A stretch of DNA of 64,000 nucleotides from Pterois miles (Eukaryota > Chordata > Actinopteri > Perciformes > Scorpaenidae), in the NCBI GenBank assembly GCA_947000775.1, contig CAMQGK010000466.1, positions 186,001 through 250,000 on the forward strand. Reading direction: 5' to 3'. The translations under genes and the position numbers were made by a program. Positions 22,574-36,548 of the stretch are shown here, piece by piece (position 1 is the stretch's first letter; each line of letters starts with the position of its first letter). Under the pieces are notes generated by a model. It saw only the letters and a program-made list of their open reading frames with translations. It made no database searches and was not told where the DNA came from.

Positions 22574-25500
22574 GTGAGCAAGCCACCTTTCATCTTTGCT
22601 GTTTGTGTTTGGTGACCTGTTGAGACATGAGAGAAAGAAAAAGAACATTCTCTTGCAAGTGCAGTCAGGCCAGAAGTTTATTTTAGGTTAATGGCACATA
22701 TTATGGTTGAATTTTATAGGCCAGGGTTATACTTTCCATTTCCAATTCAACAATGCAGCAGATCCAAAAGTCTTTTAATGTCACACACTTAAGACTTTTA
22801 ATGTCAACTCACTTTCAATTCAATAAGCTTTATAGAGCTCAGCAGTGACCGCCCACTTCTTGAGTGGCTGCTGGAGACAGTTTCCCATTTAATTCAGAAA
22901 ATCCTTTAAGCGTGGAACCAAGCCAACCAGCTACAAAAATAATCATGCCCATAAAACATTTGATTCACTGAAAAGGCAACGGTACATTATTATTTTAAGA
23001 GTGAAGGAACTACTCATTCCATAAACCACTGCGAATTTGTGATTGACTGCCTCTGGAACCTGCCAAAAAACTTTTAAGTAGGGCTGTCAATCGATTAAAC
23101 TATTTAAAGGGAGATTTGTCAAGTATTTAATGCTCTTATCAACATGGGAGTGGGCAAATATGCTGCTTTATGCAAATGTATGTATATATTTTATTATTAT
23201 TTATTATTGTAAATCAATTAACAACACAAAACAGCACAAATATTGTCCAGAAACCCTCATATGTACTGCATTTAGCATAAAAAATCGGATCAAATCATAA
23301 CATGGCAAAGTCAAGCCCAGAAGGCAACAACAGCTGTCAGTGTGCCAGTGTGCCTGACTTGACTATGACTTGTCCCAAAAAGGTTGATGGACTTGTGGCT
23401 TCTACAGGAGCATATACCATCATTTCACAATCTATTACACTGTGGTCAGTCTACCTTGGATGGCTATGCCATTTTGTCTAATAATTAATATCCTGATTGA
23501 GAATATGAATAGGATTTTCACTTCCAGAACCTCCTGTTGGGCTCTGTTGGTTTGAATGTAACAAGGACAATGTTGTTAAAGCACTGAGTTGAAGCAAAGA
23601 GATTATAAAAAAAAAGAACAATTCATAAAATCAAGAAAATAAAACAACTCTTGTTGTCATTTATCTTTCTGCTCAGTTTTCCTTTTTGTAAAACTGGCGC
23701 TTCATAGAATACATATAGCATTCACACAGCAGAGTGGATTGTTTTTTCTCCAGTCTCTCCCATAATGTCTCCTGGTTTCTGTCAAAACACCACATAGAGA
23801 CAAGTGCTTTACCTTTGTGTCCCTTAGCTTACTGTATTTTGTGTGGACATGAATAGCATTGCGGTAAATGAATAACGTAGCTTGCGATATCAAGATTGTG
23901 GCCAGATTTATGTCCCCAAATAAAAAGTCTAGATAAGAGTGCAAAGCATGAATATTGAGATTAGATGTCCAACCTACGAGTACAGAGTAATGAGTTCACC
24001 TGTTTAGTCAGTTGCCATCCAGTTTCTCGACGCTCAGGTAGTTTTCTTTATTTGCTCGGGTTTTGGGATTTCGTTTTCGGCAGCAATCCTAACTACTATG
24101 GATGTGAATCGAATTTAGTTTGTGCCGCAGCATTGAAGATTGCATTCAGAAAATTCAACGGCAAGATGTCTTCACTGGTTTGAACATTTCACTATCAACA
24201 GTTTATCTTTATCCCAAAGAAATAGTTCCTATGAAAACTGTCAACAGCGAGTTATGTGAGTAACAAAGACTGTTTCTGGAAAGAGACATTGCTGTTGAAT
24301 TTTTAAAATGTAAACTTTCAATGTCCTGAGCACCACAAGGTAAGTGTAAGAATATGTTGGGTTTTTTTTTGTATTGTGGATGAACCAAACTAACCCTAAC
24401 TAATAGTTTGCCATCTCTTGTACTATGGATGAGAACATCAATACTACTCTCAATGTTTGTATGGTAACTGGCGCTAGAGACAGCAGGTGATTAGTTTAAC
24501 TTAGCATAAAGACTGGAAACAGGGGAGACGCCTAGCTTGGCTCTGTCCAAAGTCTCTAAAACACAGGATTAACACTTGGGAGTCTGGAGTATTTGCTGGT
24601 TGGCTGGCAACTTCACTGCAATGACAAGACTCCAGGAAGTCACAGCACGAGGCCAGGAGTTTCAGCACGTAACTCCCAGGGATGTATAATAAGACCTGAA
24701 TACAGTGCCGCCACTCAGCCTTGGTTCCAGTTTTTTCCAGTCGGTGCTCATGTTATTGCTGCGAAAAATCCCTCTGTGGCACAAAAATAATTTTCCCCGT
24801 AGACCACTAGTTCCCATGGGTCCTGACCACCATTAGGTGTTGCCAAAGTCTCACTGAGGGTTGCAAGGCTTTATTGATTCTAAGGGGTGTCAAACAACTT
24901 AAAAGAAAAATGCAGTTGGCCTCTATCTCAGCATTTCACTCATTTTTTGAGAAGAAAACTAGACTGACATTTTTAAAGTCTGGATTATTATTCATGATAT
25001 AAACTTAAAAGAGATCTCACAATTGTGTTAATTGTACATCTTATCAGTTTTGATAGTGTTATTGATAGTGTTATTGTTATGCCTTGATTATAGACCACTA
25101 TTGTAAAGAGACTATTTGTAAAACTGTTGACAGGACGCCTCGAACTACAAACAAGGTCAATTGTGACTCTTTCTATTATAGATTTTTGATCAATGGAGGT
25201 TTTATATTCGAAAAACTTAACTCAAGCCAAGAGGAAACATTTTAAAATCTGTGACACCAAACCCTACGCTGCATGTTCAGTGGGCTGCATGGCGTATGAA
25301 CCATGCGAGCAGCTCTCATTGGACTGAATAGGCACCATCTTCTGGTATCCAGTTCTTATTATACATTCATTCATGTATCACCCAGTAAAACAGCTTCTCA
25401 TTATTACATAGAAATTTTTGCATAGATTAAATAAACAAAACATGTATAACATGTTAATTACTGAGCTTTAGGGATGCTAGTGGGCAGATTTCTTTAACTT

Positions 25501-28500
25501 TGGACAGAGCCAGGTTAGTTGTTTCTCACAGCTTCCAGTCTTTATGCTAAGCTAAGCTAACCACCTGCTGGCTGTAGCTATTTATTCAGCATCCAGTCAT
25601 GAGAGAGCTATCGAAGAATATGTGAAACGTTCTTAGATGTATTGTAATGACAAGTCTGAGCACTGCTGTTGATCTTTTGAAGCAGGGTCATTTTTCACCT
25701 TGACCTACTGTTTTTTTCTCTTCTGCAGCTTTGAGACAGCAATTGCTCCAACAGCAGTGAAAAAACCCAAAATACCGCCTGTCAAACCTCCTGCTACCAG
25801 GACATCCTCCAGCCAGGCTGTGGATCTTCCTTCAAAGGTGTCACCTGCTGAACAACCCACAGAAACACCAATGGAAACATCTAAAGATGCAGAGAGCTCA
25901 AGAGAGACATCGAGAGAGCATATGCAGAAGAAATCAACAGAGGGTGATGTCCAACTACGTAAGCGCAGCTCATCTACACCGCACACTGCCACTGATGGGG
26001 GAGACTCAAGCGATCAACATGGTCTAAAGAGAGACAGTGTCAAACGCCGCTCTGTTCGCTTTGGTGTCGTGGAGCGAGATGATGGTGGGCCTCCAATGGT
26101 CCTTGGCTCAGCGTCTGAGTCCAGCGAAGAAGGAGAGGCTTCTGAGGAGGGCGTCTCTGTTTCAGTGCCTGACTGCAGAGGAACGGGAGGTCTTCAGAAG
26201 AAGGATGATGATGAGGTGCGAAAGCAAGAAGACGAACGACGGAAACATCTGGAATTTGAAAAAAGGCGGAGAGCAGAGGAGCACGAACAGGCAGGGCTCA
26301 AGTTGGAAGAAGAGCGGAAACGAAAAGAAGAAGAAGAAGAAAGGGAGAAAGAAATGGCAAGGCACAGAGAAGAGGAGGAAAAGGAGAGACAGAGGAAGGA
26401 GGAACAGGAGAGAGAAAGGTTGAAAGAAGAGGAGAAGAAAAGGGAAAGACTGAAAGAAGAAGAGATGGAAAGAGAAAGACAGATGCAGTTGATGAGGCAG
26501 AGGCAGAGAGAGGAGGAAAATGAGAGGGCGAAGCAGAAAGAGGAGAGACTTAGACAAGATCAGGAGGAGAGGGAAAAGGAGAGATTGAAGGAGGAGGAGA
26601 GGAAAGAGAGACTGAGGGAGGAAAGAGAGAGACAGAGGCTGAGAGAGGAGGAGGAGAGATCAAGTCACGACCACGCAGAACACAAATTGGAGACAAAACT
26701 GATGGAGAAGAAAATTAATAAACAGGAACAAAGAGAGAAGGAGTGGGAAAAAGAGTGGGTGAAGAAGACGGAGAATCTGAGAGGAGGAGAAGAAGAAGAG
26801 AGGGAAAGAGAGAAAGAGTTGGAGTTGATGTGGCAGAGACAGAAAGAGGAGGACAGGGAGAAGGCGAGACAGAAAGAGGAGAGACTGAAGGAGGAAAGAG
26901 AAAGACTGAGAGAGGGGGAGAGAACGATTCACGATCATGAGGAACACAGAGTGGAGGTAAAACTGAGAGAGGAGGAAATGAACAACGAGAAGCAAAGAGA
27001 GGAGGAGTGGGAAAAAGAGTGGGTGAAGAAGACAGAGGGGCTGACGGGTGAAGAAGAAGAGAAGGATAGAGAGAAAGAGATGGAGTTGATGTGGCAGAGA
27101 CAGAAAGAGGAGGACGGGGAAAGGGCGAGACAGAAAGAGGAGAGACTCAGACAAGAGGAGAGAGAGAAAGAAAGATTGAGAGAAGAGGCGATGGAAAGAG
27201 AAAGGGAGATTCGAAGGAGGCTGAAAGAGCAGCAAGAAAAGGAAGAAGCGATGGAGAGAATGAGGCAACTAGAGATGGAGAGACAGAGAGAGGAGGCGAG
27301 GGAGAGGGTGAGACAGAAAGAGGAGAGACTCAGACAAGAGGAGAGGGAGAAGGAAAGATTAAGAGAGGAGGCGATGGAAAGAGAAAGGGAGATGCAAAGG
27401 AGGCTGAAAGAGCAGCAAGAAAAAGAGGAAATGGAGAGAATGAGGCAAATAGAAATGGAGAGACAGAGAGAGGAGGAGAGGGAAAGGGAAATGCAAAAGA
27501 GGCTGAAAGAGCAGCAAGAAAAAGAAGAGATGGAGAGGATGAGGCGAGTAGAGATGGAGAGACTGAGAGAGGAGGAGAGGGAGAGGACGAGACAGATAGA
27601 GGAGAGACTCAGACAAGAGGAGAGGGAGAAGGAAAGATTAAGAGAGGAGGCGATGGAAAGAGAAAGGGAGATGCAAAGGAGGCTGAAAGAGCAGCAAGAA
27701 AAAGAAGAGATGGAGAGAATGAGGCGAATAGAGATGGAGAGACAGAAAGAGGAGGAAAGACGGGAAGAGGAAAGAAGGAGGCAGCTAGAGAAAGAAAGAG
27801 TGGAGGAGCTGGAGAGAAAAATGCGAGAGGAATTGGAGAGAAAGCGAGCACAAGAACTGGAAGAAAAGCTGAGAATGGAGGTAGAGAGAGAAAGGGATGT
27901 GGTGAAAGTAGCAGAGCCAAATTTAATCAGCTTTGACTCGGAAGATGTGCCTCAGAAGTCAGAGCTGCCATATTCCTCCCTAGCAAAAACCCATCAGCCC
28001 CCAGAGAGTGAGGCAGAAGTTGTTTACGACGACTTCTCCGTCAGAACCCCTTTGATCAAGGTGGATTTTGACGACTTTTCAGTCAAACCGAAGAGATGGG
28101 GCTCGCAGCCTAAAGCTGAACCTAGTCCGCTCATCCAGTGTAGGGCAGCGGACCCTGTGGAGAAACAGGAAGTTGAAGTGTGGTCGCCCCTGGATGTCAG
28201 TCCTCAGGAAAATAAAATACCAGAGCAGGTGGAAAAACCAGACAGCCCAGAGCCTACATTATTAGCCCAGGAAAGTCAAGAGGAAGAGGAGGAGCAAAGG
28301 CCAAAGAAGGAACAGCTCATCTCCATGGAGGTAGAGGAGGAGGAGGAAGAGGAGGAGATACAGAGGGAGGAAGAGAAAAATGAAGACGAAGTGGAAGAAG
28401 AACATGAGCAGGAGGTAAATACAAAATTCAGTCCCGTTCTGTTGGAATGCAGCTTCATTAGTACTCAGATTTTGTTACTGTGAACACCAGCATCGTTATA

Positions 28501-30696
28501 TGAAAGTGGAAATTATTGAAGAAGTGATAGAGAAAGGGTGAGGTCAACCTCAAAGACAGTGTGTATATGCAAATATGATAATTTCACCATCACATCAGCC
28601 TGGCAGCCACACACACCTCACCTGCACCATCACGTTGGCATTCCTGAATCACGAGGGAAAAACATCTCGTTATACTTGCTTCACTCTGATTCAGTCACAG
28701 CTGAAGAACGTTTGTAGGTGTGACAACGAAACAAGCGTGGTGCACGGCCTGAAATCTACAGCTATGTGCCATGTGTCAATAGTGGTATCTGCCCTTGCTG
28801 ACAGCGAGAGCTCATTTCTTATACTAATTGTGCTGGAGAAAGATAAGTGTTGACTAAGAGGTGTGACGAGAAAAAACAAGCCCTGAATGTGTGCGATTCT
28901 CAAGTCGTGAAATCAGATTTCTACCCCTGAAGGTGACATGTCGGTGTGAGAAAAAGACAGTTCGTCAAACTCTCTGTATGAACTCTATGTCCAGTGGGGC
29001 ACATACTGTATGTAGATGTGAGTGTGTGGTTGACAGTAAGAAGTCTAACAGGAAGCGATGTTACGGCTTCCTCTGCATCTGTCACACAGTAGTCTGTCTG
29101 CTGCTTTTATTTTGCTCGTATTTAAACAACACATTTATTTTCAAAGACAAAGCACATTACATGAACATATATAGGAGGGATGGATTATTTCACATGGGCA
29201 TCTTTGATGGGTTATTTCCAGCAGATTTAGATTTAGTTTTGTGTTAAGCTACATTGGCCACTGTTTACTGAACTGATTAATAGATTTGTAATAGAGAAAT
29301 CCAGTTTGTAGTAGAGCAATCCAGTTTTGAGCCAAAGCGCCTACATTAAATGCTCAATTCAAGATCTGTGGCCAAATTAAGGGTAAAACAGCTTTATGTA
29401 ACTTATAGGTGGACAATATGACAATATGTACCAAGAGACAAAGAAGATTTTGTCATATTAACAACTCTTGTAGTATTAGGTCATTGTAAAGTATGGTTTA
29501 AATCAGTGAGCAGCACCAATGTGAGGAAGTACTCTGATTTGTTAGCTGGAGATATAGCTAGACATTTTGGGAAATACGCTTATTTATTGTCTTGCACAGG
29601 TAGATGAGAAAATTGATACCACAATCGTGTCTGTATGATAAATATGAAGCTCGAGCCAGCGGCTGTTTAGCTTAGCTTAATTTAGCTTGGCTTAGTTTAG
29701 TTTAGCGTAAAGATTGAAAACTGGGAGGAACATTTGCATTTTGTTTCCACAGTTCAGTTTAAAAAAAAAAAATGCAAAAAAAACCCCCAAAACATGTACA
29801 TTGATGCTCTGTGATAAATGGAAATAGCTACTTATAGCTCCAGGGGAAAACAATAAGCGCTATCATCTTCCTGTTTCAGTTGCGCAATAGTTGATGCACT
29901 TCATTTGTGCTGTAAATCGAGCTTTCATTTTCCCGAGAGATGGTACCCGGTGGCAGACAGAGTTGCATAGTGAAAGTGAGGCTTATAGGGACCAATCTAA
30001 ACACAGATGGTGTCATTATTCTATAGCCATTACATTGTGCAATCATCATTTACCTCGTAATGATAAGTTAAAGAAACAACTTGTCTGTTGCCACTGTAAT
30101 GCTGCTATTATGGTATGGTACATACCGTAGATATCCTAAGGCTGCTTCTAAACTCAATATTTATTTTCTGCTTCAGTTGATTCACATTCAAAGACTTATT
30201 GATGTTGTAACAACAGTCAACAAGCCACGTCTGAGCTAACTTCTGGGTGGACCCACGAATACACGTCAGCACTGTGCTGCCTGAAAAACAGTCACTTGGG
30301 AATTTAATAGTCAGTTAATGTTGCTGGGAAATGTTAGTCACCTTATTAGCCTCATTATAGGTAATAGAGTAACAGACCAAAGTGAAGATTACAGCCTAAT
30401 AACACACCCCAAAAAAAGCAATTTAAAGTGCAAGGTCAAGTACATTTTGTGATTAAATGAACAAACGTGACATCTTGCAACGGCGATGAACTGAGAAACT
30501 TGATCTTTAACAGTTTATGATGAAAAGAGACAAGGCAGAAAACACAAACAATCAAAGGTGAAGAGAGTGGCAGATTATCAGAGTATATCAGAGTGAATGA
30601 ACAGCTGACATGCCAGTCAAGACAGATCGGTTCACCACCTGTTTGAACATGCAACATTTTTCACAGAGTTAGAAAACACTGAACTCTGGAGCTCTG

Positions 30697-30733
<37 letters not shown>

Positions 30734-31323
30734 TTTATGATATTGTGTTTCTGTTTGCTGCGCTCATGCTTCAGCAAACAAACCAACCCACAAAACCAGT
30801 GAGCACCTGTAAGGAAGCATTGTACATACAGTTCATAGCCACTTACTGTAGCTGTGTTCGTGATTGTGAGACTCGACTTTTTACCACCGAGTGGCGCTGC
30901 TGCTCTTAAAAATTGCACTTCCTCATTCTGCACCACCACAAGTTTATGTCATGTAGATCATCTTTCACTCCTTTAGTATGTCCACCACAACACTAAACAG
31001 TGAAGTTTATTCAATAAGCTGTAACTTTTTTTATGCTGCAAGAAAACTTCCACAGCAGAGATACTACTTTTTGTCAAAGAAAAGCTTTTATTTTGACAGG
31101 ACAGAATGAGGAAAAGGTTTACTGGGCAAACACAAACTGTGCACCCTAGCGTGGCATGCACCCTCATTCAGTCGACTGACTAAAAGAAAGATGGGTGGTT
31201 GGATCTTATATAGTGAGAGGAGCCGAGGTGCTATGTGGTCATCATGTCCTCATTTGGATCTGGTCAGCAGGGCAGCGTGTCAGAATGACCATACATGGTA
31301 CCCCTCTTTCTCAGTCTCTGCCC

Positions 31324-31392
<69 letters not shown>

Positions 31393-34028
31393 AGGATGGG
31401 CTAAACCACGGACAAGAAAGTTCACACGTCCATTCTCTCAGTCATCTAGTGCTCAAACTTTCCCTCAGCTTACCAAAAGTCGTCCTGTACTCTGCCTGCT
31501 CCTCTCACAAAGACCCGTTCATTCAGTCAGCTGCATCATTTACCTACAGGAAGAGAAAGCAGTGGAGGGGAGGTGCAGAAAGCACCTAGGCCCAGCCCGC
31601 CGTGCCTTCCTTCCCTCGGGATTTTCCTCATCTGAGCACAGACCTCCGCTTTGTTTTGACGTTTTTTGAACTCACTCAGGTGTGGAGGAGATAAAGAGGG
31701 TGATCTACCTCTCTGTACCCGGCTTTGGATGTTTGGAGTGACAGATATTTCCCACACTGTTTTTTTCTTCTTCTTTCCTGAATTGAAAACAGAGTGAACT
31801 GGGACGCCAAGCAAACGGGCTTGACTGTGGAAGAAGTCTCAGCAAAAGAGACAAAGAGGGTGCACATGAAAAGAGGTAATCTTTAAAGCTGTTGGACTAA
31901 AAGCTTCATTGCTTTTTTTTTTTTTTTTTTTACCTACCTAAAGTGAAATTTTTGATGGAGAGTTCTGTCATGTGTCATTTCAAATGGATCATAATGTGAT
32001 GATGGGAAAGTCTTTCTTCGGGCCGCTGCTGTTCAGGATGCCACATCCATCATAGTGAAAGCTGCAGTGGAACAGTGTTGTCACAGTGCAAACACATGGC
32101 TGGTCAAACTATTTACTTCTTCGCCGACAACAAATAATAGACTGTTCCAGGAAGTTTGTGAAGCCTGAACCATAAAAATATGCAGAGAGAGAATGCATCC
32201 CGCTCAGATGAAACATGGACTATATCTCGTCTTGTATGATGTCAGGAACCTTTTTCACAAAATGCAATTTGTGCTCTTCTGCTTGCTGAAAATGACAACT
32301 AAAAGGCAGATCACAGCCGCAGCTTCCTGACTCAATCCCTCCATCTCTAACAAAGCCGAACCTGTTTCTGTGGTGACCCAGTTCCCATGGTGACCCTAGT
32401 GCCCGGACGACCAGCTGTGTGAGCTTCTCAACCATGCAGTACTTTGGAGGGAAGCTGTCGGCCGCCCAGCTGCAGGTGGCGGGCTGGGTGGGCAGCGTGC
32501 GGCGCTCCTTGCAAGGGGCTCTGGAGCTGGTGTGGGGAACCGCAGAGGAGAAGCAACAGGAGGATGAGGAGGAAGAAGAGGATAAAGAGGAGGAAGTGGA
32601 AGGTGGAGACGGAGGAGGAAGGTTTCACAGAGCTATGTCGCCACTTCGTAGCTTCGCCAGACGCAGCAGGAGATCCCTGCGTCGCTTCTCCGTCAGAAGT
32701 CGGCAGAGTGTGCAGAGGAGAACCACGGAAACGTGTTCTGTAAGAGCTGATGTAGTCACCCAGAAGCCTCTGAAATATTCTGCTATTATCAAATCCAGGT
32801 CACATCTAATGAGCAGAATTGTTAATGACAATCAGGTTTTGCTGGCTCATTTCAATTCACATTTGGTGATCAATGATAAATGAACATAGCCACTTTCAGA
32901 GCCTGGGTGCCTCGAAGGATTGAGGTGCTTTTCACAGTTTCCACCAAAACTCCACGTATTCCATAGTGTAATATTTCCCCACCCATGCGTTAACGGATGC
33001 AAATGTGAAAAGGGAGTGCAGTAGGCAGTGGCAGTCCATTTCAGGAAGGACACAGTTATCTGATGAAGTTGTCCAAAGGCAGTGTTTTATCAGTGTCCAT
33101 GCATTCCCTTTCCTCTCTGTGTCACTGGTGTGTGTCACAGATAAAACAGAAGACTGTGCCAAAGTGTGACACAGTTAGACAAGGTTTATCCAAGTATGCC
33201 TGTCTATGTCAGCGCCCTCTGCATCTGTGTCTGCCTTTAGTTCAAGCTGATTACATTTAGTCACGGCTGTTGCCATCCAATAGCCTATTCACAGTTGAAA
33301 CTGACATTTTGCCTTTTATATATCATTACATTATAGCCTCTGGCATTAAATTATAATAATATTTTACTTGCACATTACTGAAAATTGTGCACAAGACAAA
33401 AGTTATTATGTTTTTACATTGTAATATAATCCTTGTAATTAATAGGATAAGTATGAACACTGCGTCACTATCTATCTGGTACTATCATATGAGACTAGAA
33501 AACATAAGGAATGAAAAGAATACTCAATAACACCCCAAATTTAAGCAAAATTTTGGTGAAGAAAAACTTGGCATGGCCATTTTCAAACCGATCCCTTGAC
33601 CTCTGACCTCTGAGATGAACAGGGTGAAAACTGGATCTTATTAGATAAAACAGCTGTTGACAAACTTCATAATCTGCAGTTGAAAAAATGTTATAAATCG
33701 CAGTATATCTTATCACAATACTCAGCACATTGCAAAATATTTAAAATCGTACTCAGATCATATCGTATACTGATGCCTCTGGTGATTTCCATCCCTACCT
33801 TTATTTTCATTGTAGTGCTTTGTCTAATAGGTCTACATGAAATGTGTTGCCAAAACAGCATAATAGTAGGTACATGTATCTGATTGTCTATATACTAATC
33901 CCTTGCTGTACATCTTATCATCATCTGCTTTGGAGATAAAATTAATACATCTTTTGCAATGCAGGAGGTAGTTTTTTGAGACAGGCTGTGTTGGTAGTTT
34001 TGTAGTGTTTACTTAGGCTGCTGACTGC

Positions 34029-34095
<67 letters not shown>

Positions 34096-36507
34096 TGTAT
34101 GTATAGAGGAGCCACAAAGACCAAAAGGCAAAAATAACCTGCAGGCTATATCCACTTTTAATTTGATGATCCATCACGTTCCTTTATTAGAGGTTATGGT
34201 TTGTTGACAGTCTTCATCCATTGTTCTGGATTAGAGTCTCGGTTAGTTGTGCGTGTGGCAACTTTTAGATGTTATCTTCTCCGCTATGCCACAAACAAGC
34301 TGTCTTACACATTCCAGTGACCGTGACAAAACTGTTTTGGAGGTAAACTATAATAAGGCCTACTCTGTTTCGACTTGCACATCCTCCGCCCTCCCCAGCA
34401 TACCGTACTGGCACATTCACACAGTAGTAGTGCTGCAGTTTAGAGTTTCTTTATGGTGAAGTTTTTAACACGTATTTCTTATAGCTGCCCGTGGAGGTTG
34501 TTGTTCTGTTGATTGTTTTACAATACTTATATACTAAATTAAGGCACAAAACAGAGTTTCCACAGTGTGTATGTAGCTCTAAATTGGGCTGCGCACATGT
34601 AGATTATAGCTGCACTAACAGTATTTTCATATTAACAATGACTCAAATGACTACAGTATGTGTGATGTGAAAGGCACTGCAGGTGACAAAACAACTGAGA
34701 AGAGCAAAAAAGTTCTGATAAACAACCTCTGGGTCTGAAAAGTGAAGCCAGTGCTGAAGTGCTTTAAACTTGTATTCTCTCTAATAGCCAGCAGGGGGCG
34801 ACTCCTCTGGTTGCAAAAAGAAGTCTGATTGTATAGAAGTCAATGAGAAAATGAGTCTACTTCTCACTTGATCTACTACCTCAGTAAACATTTTAAACAT
34901 GAGTTTATGGTCTAAATCACTAGTTTCGAATCTTCTTCAATCCAGCATGATGTTCAATTATTAAATTATGGTCCCATTTAGAGTCAAATGGACCATAAAG
35001 CAGGGGATGCTTTAGGGCAGGGCTACCTTGTGATTAACAGGTTGCTACCATGGCGTTGTCAAGTTATCCATGTTTTCATCGTACAACTCAGTTCATGAAA
35101 GTTAATGTTAACATTTTGGTTGCCTAAAAAATGTCTTATTCCACCTTCTCGTGTCACTTCTGGTTGCAAAAAAACAACATGGCAACAGCCAAAAACCAAG
35201 ATGGCAGCAACCAAAATGCCAAACTTGAGGCTTCAAAACAGCAGTCCACAAACCAGTGGGTAACATCACGGTGACTATGTAAGCAGCAACACGCGGCAGC
35301 CAGACAATGTTTGCGACTAGTTGGTGGAAATGGTGGAGCGTTTAGCCACTAAAGAGCAAAATATCCCTCAAGAGTTGGTGGAGGCCAAAAACTGAGCTAA
35401 AAGGAGAGTAAATAATGGACTTACAAATTGTCAGGTGGCCACAAACATGACTCCAAATGAATAGTAAAGTTGCTCTGTAACTGTTAGATGTGCAAATAGG
35501 CAACTATTTTATAACATATTTGCCATATCAAATTTCTAAGGTGATAATATATCAATGAATTGTTCTTTATTATTAAAATAATAAGTCAGGGAGTTCCCTC
35601 GATAGCCCACTTGGCAGAGTAGGTTTCTCATGTACCAAAGCTGAGTCTTTACCACAGAGGCCTGTGGTTTGAAACTGATCCATTGCCCTTTGCTACATAT
35701 CATACCCCCTCTCTCCCCCTTTTCATCTGCCACTATCAAATAAAGGCAAAAAAAAACCCTGAAAAATATAAATAAAATTATAAATTGTACACTAGCAACT
35801 TGGTAAAAAAAAAAAAAAATGTCACCGATACCCAATCCAGTTGGTTCAGTCAGTGTCCAATCTAGTATCGGTATCGGTGCCACATATCCCACTGAGGTAC
35901 ACTTGCCTGTTGTCTCACTGTTGCATACTTGTTGCACTGCCAAAGAAGAAATATTTAGAAAATGAGTGAAGGTTGTCACTGAATTCATAAGAAGCCGTTT
36001 GGTATAGTAAGAGAGGGAGGTATTGGAGTCACGTGATGTTGTGAAAAATGATCTAAATTAACAACTTTGGTTGCTGTCGTGCCTACTTCCATAACAAAGT
36101 TGGGACAGATTTAGGATAAATGCACAGTGGTGGAGTTGCACTACTGTAGACTGTGTCTCTGTGAGAGTGCATGTTGTTTTTCCTCTGCACCAAAACACAG
36201 TCTGTGGTTATAGGAAAATCACTAGAAGCCTATTCATTCATGCCGTGATGCTGCCAGATAACAGGCATTGTGCAAATGAAGCTGCTGCTGCGAGTTCTGA
36301 GTAATAAATGGACTTATGGAGGAGATGAGACGTGAGTTAAATCGGACAGAGGGCACAGGTGTTTACCCGAGTCTTGTTTTGTATCCAGGTGACAATATCT
36401 GACGGCACAACGTTGGGATGTGCCCTTTAACAAAATGTGGAGTGAGCTTAAAGGAATGTTTGTGAAGAAGTGCACAGTCGGTGCTTTTGTTTGGAACATG
36501 TGCATGC

Positions 36508-36548
<41 letters not shown>

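Noticed and set aside
27091..27936. 281-residue second plus-strand frame inside the helical exon, and long minus-strand frames at 26660-27268
   Set aside because: The AGAG/GAGG-rich composition removes stop codons in several frames. Only the frame that splices in phase to both neighbours is conserved.
28415..28483. Readthrough of the helical exon to a stop at 28481-28483
   Set aside because: A gtaaat donor after GAGGAG in phase 0 joins the conserved C-terminal exons; an intron-retained short form is possible but unsupported.
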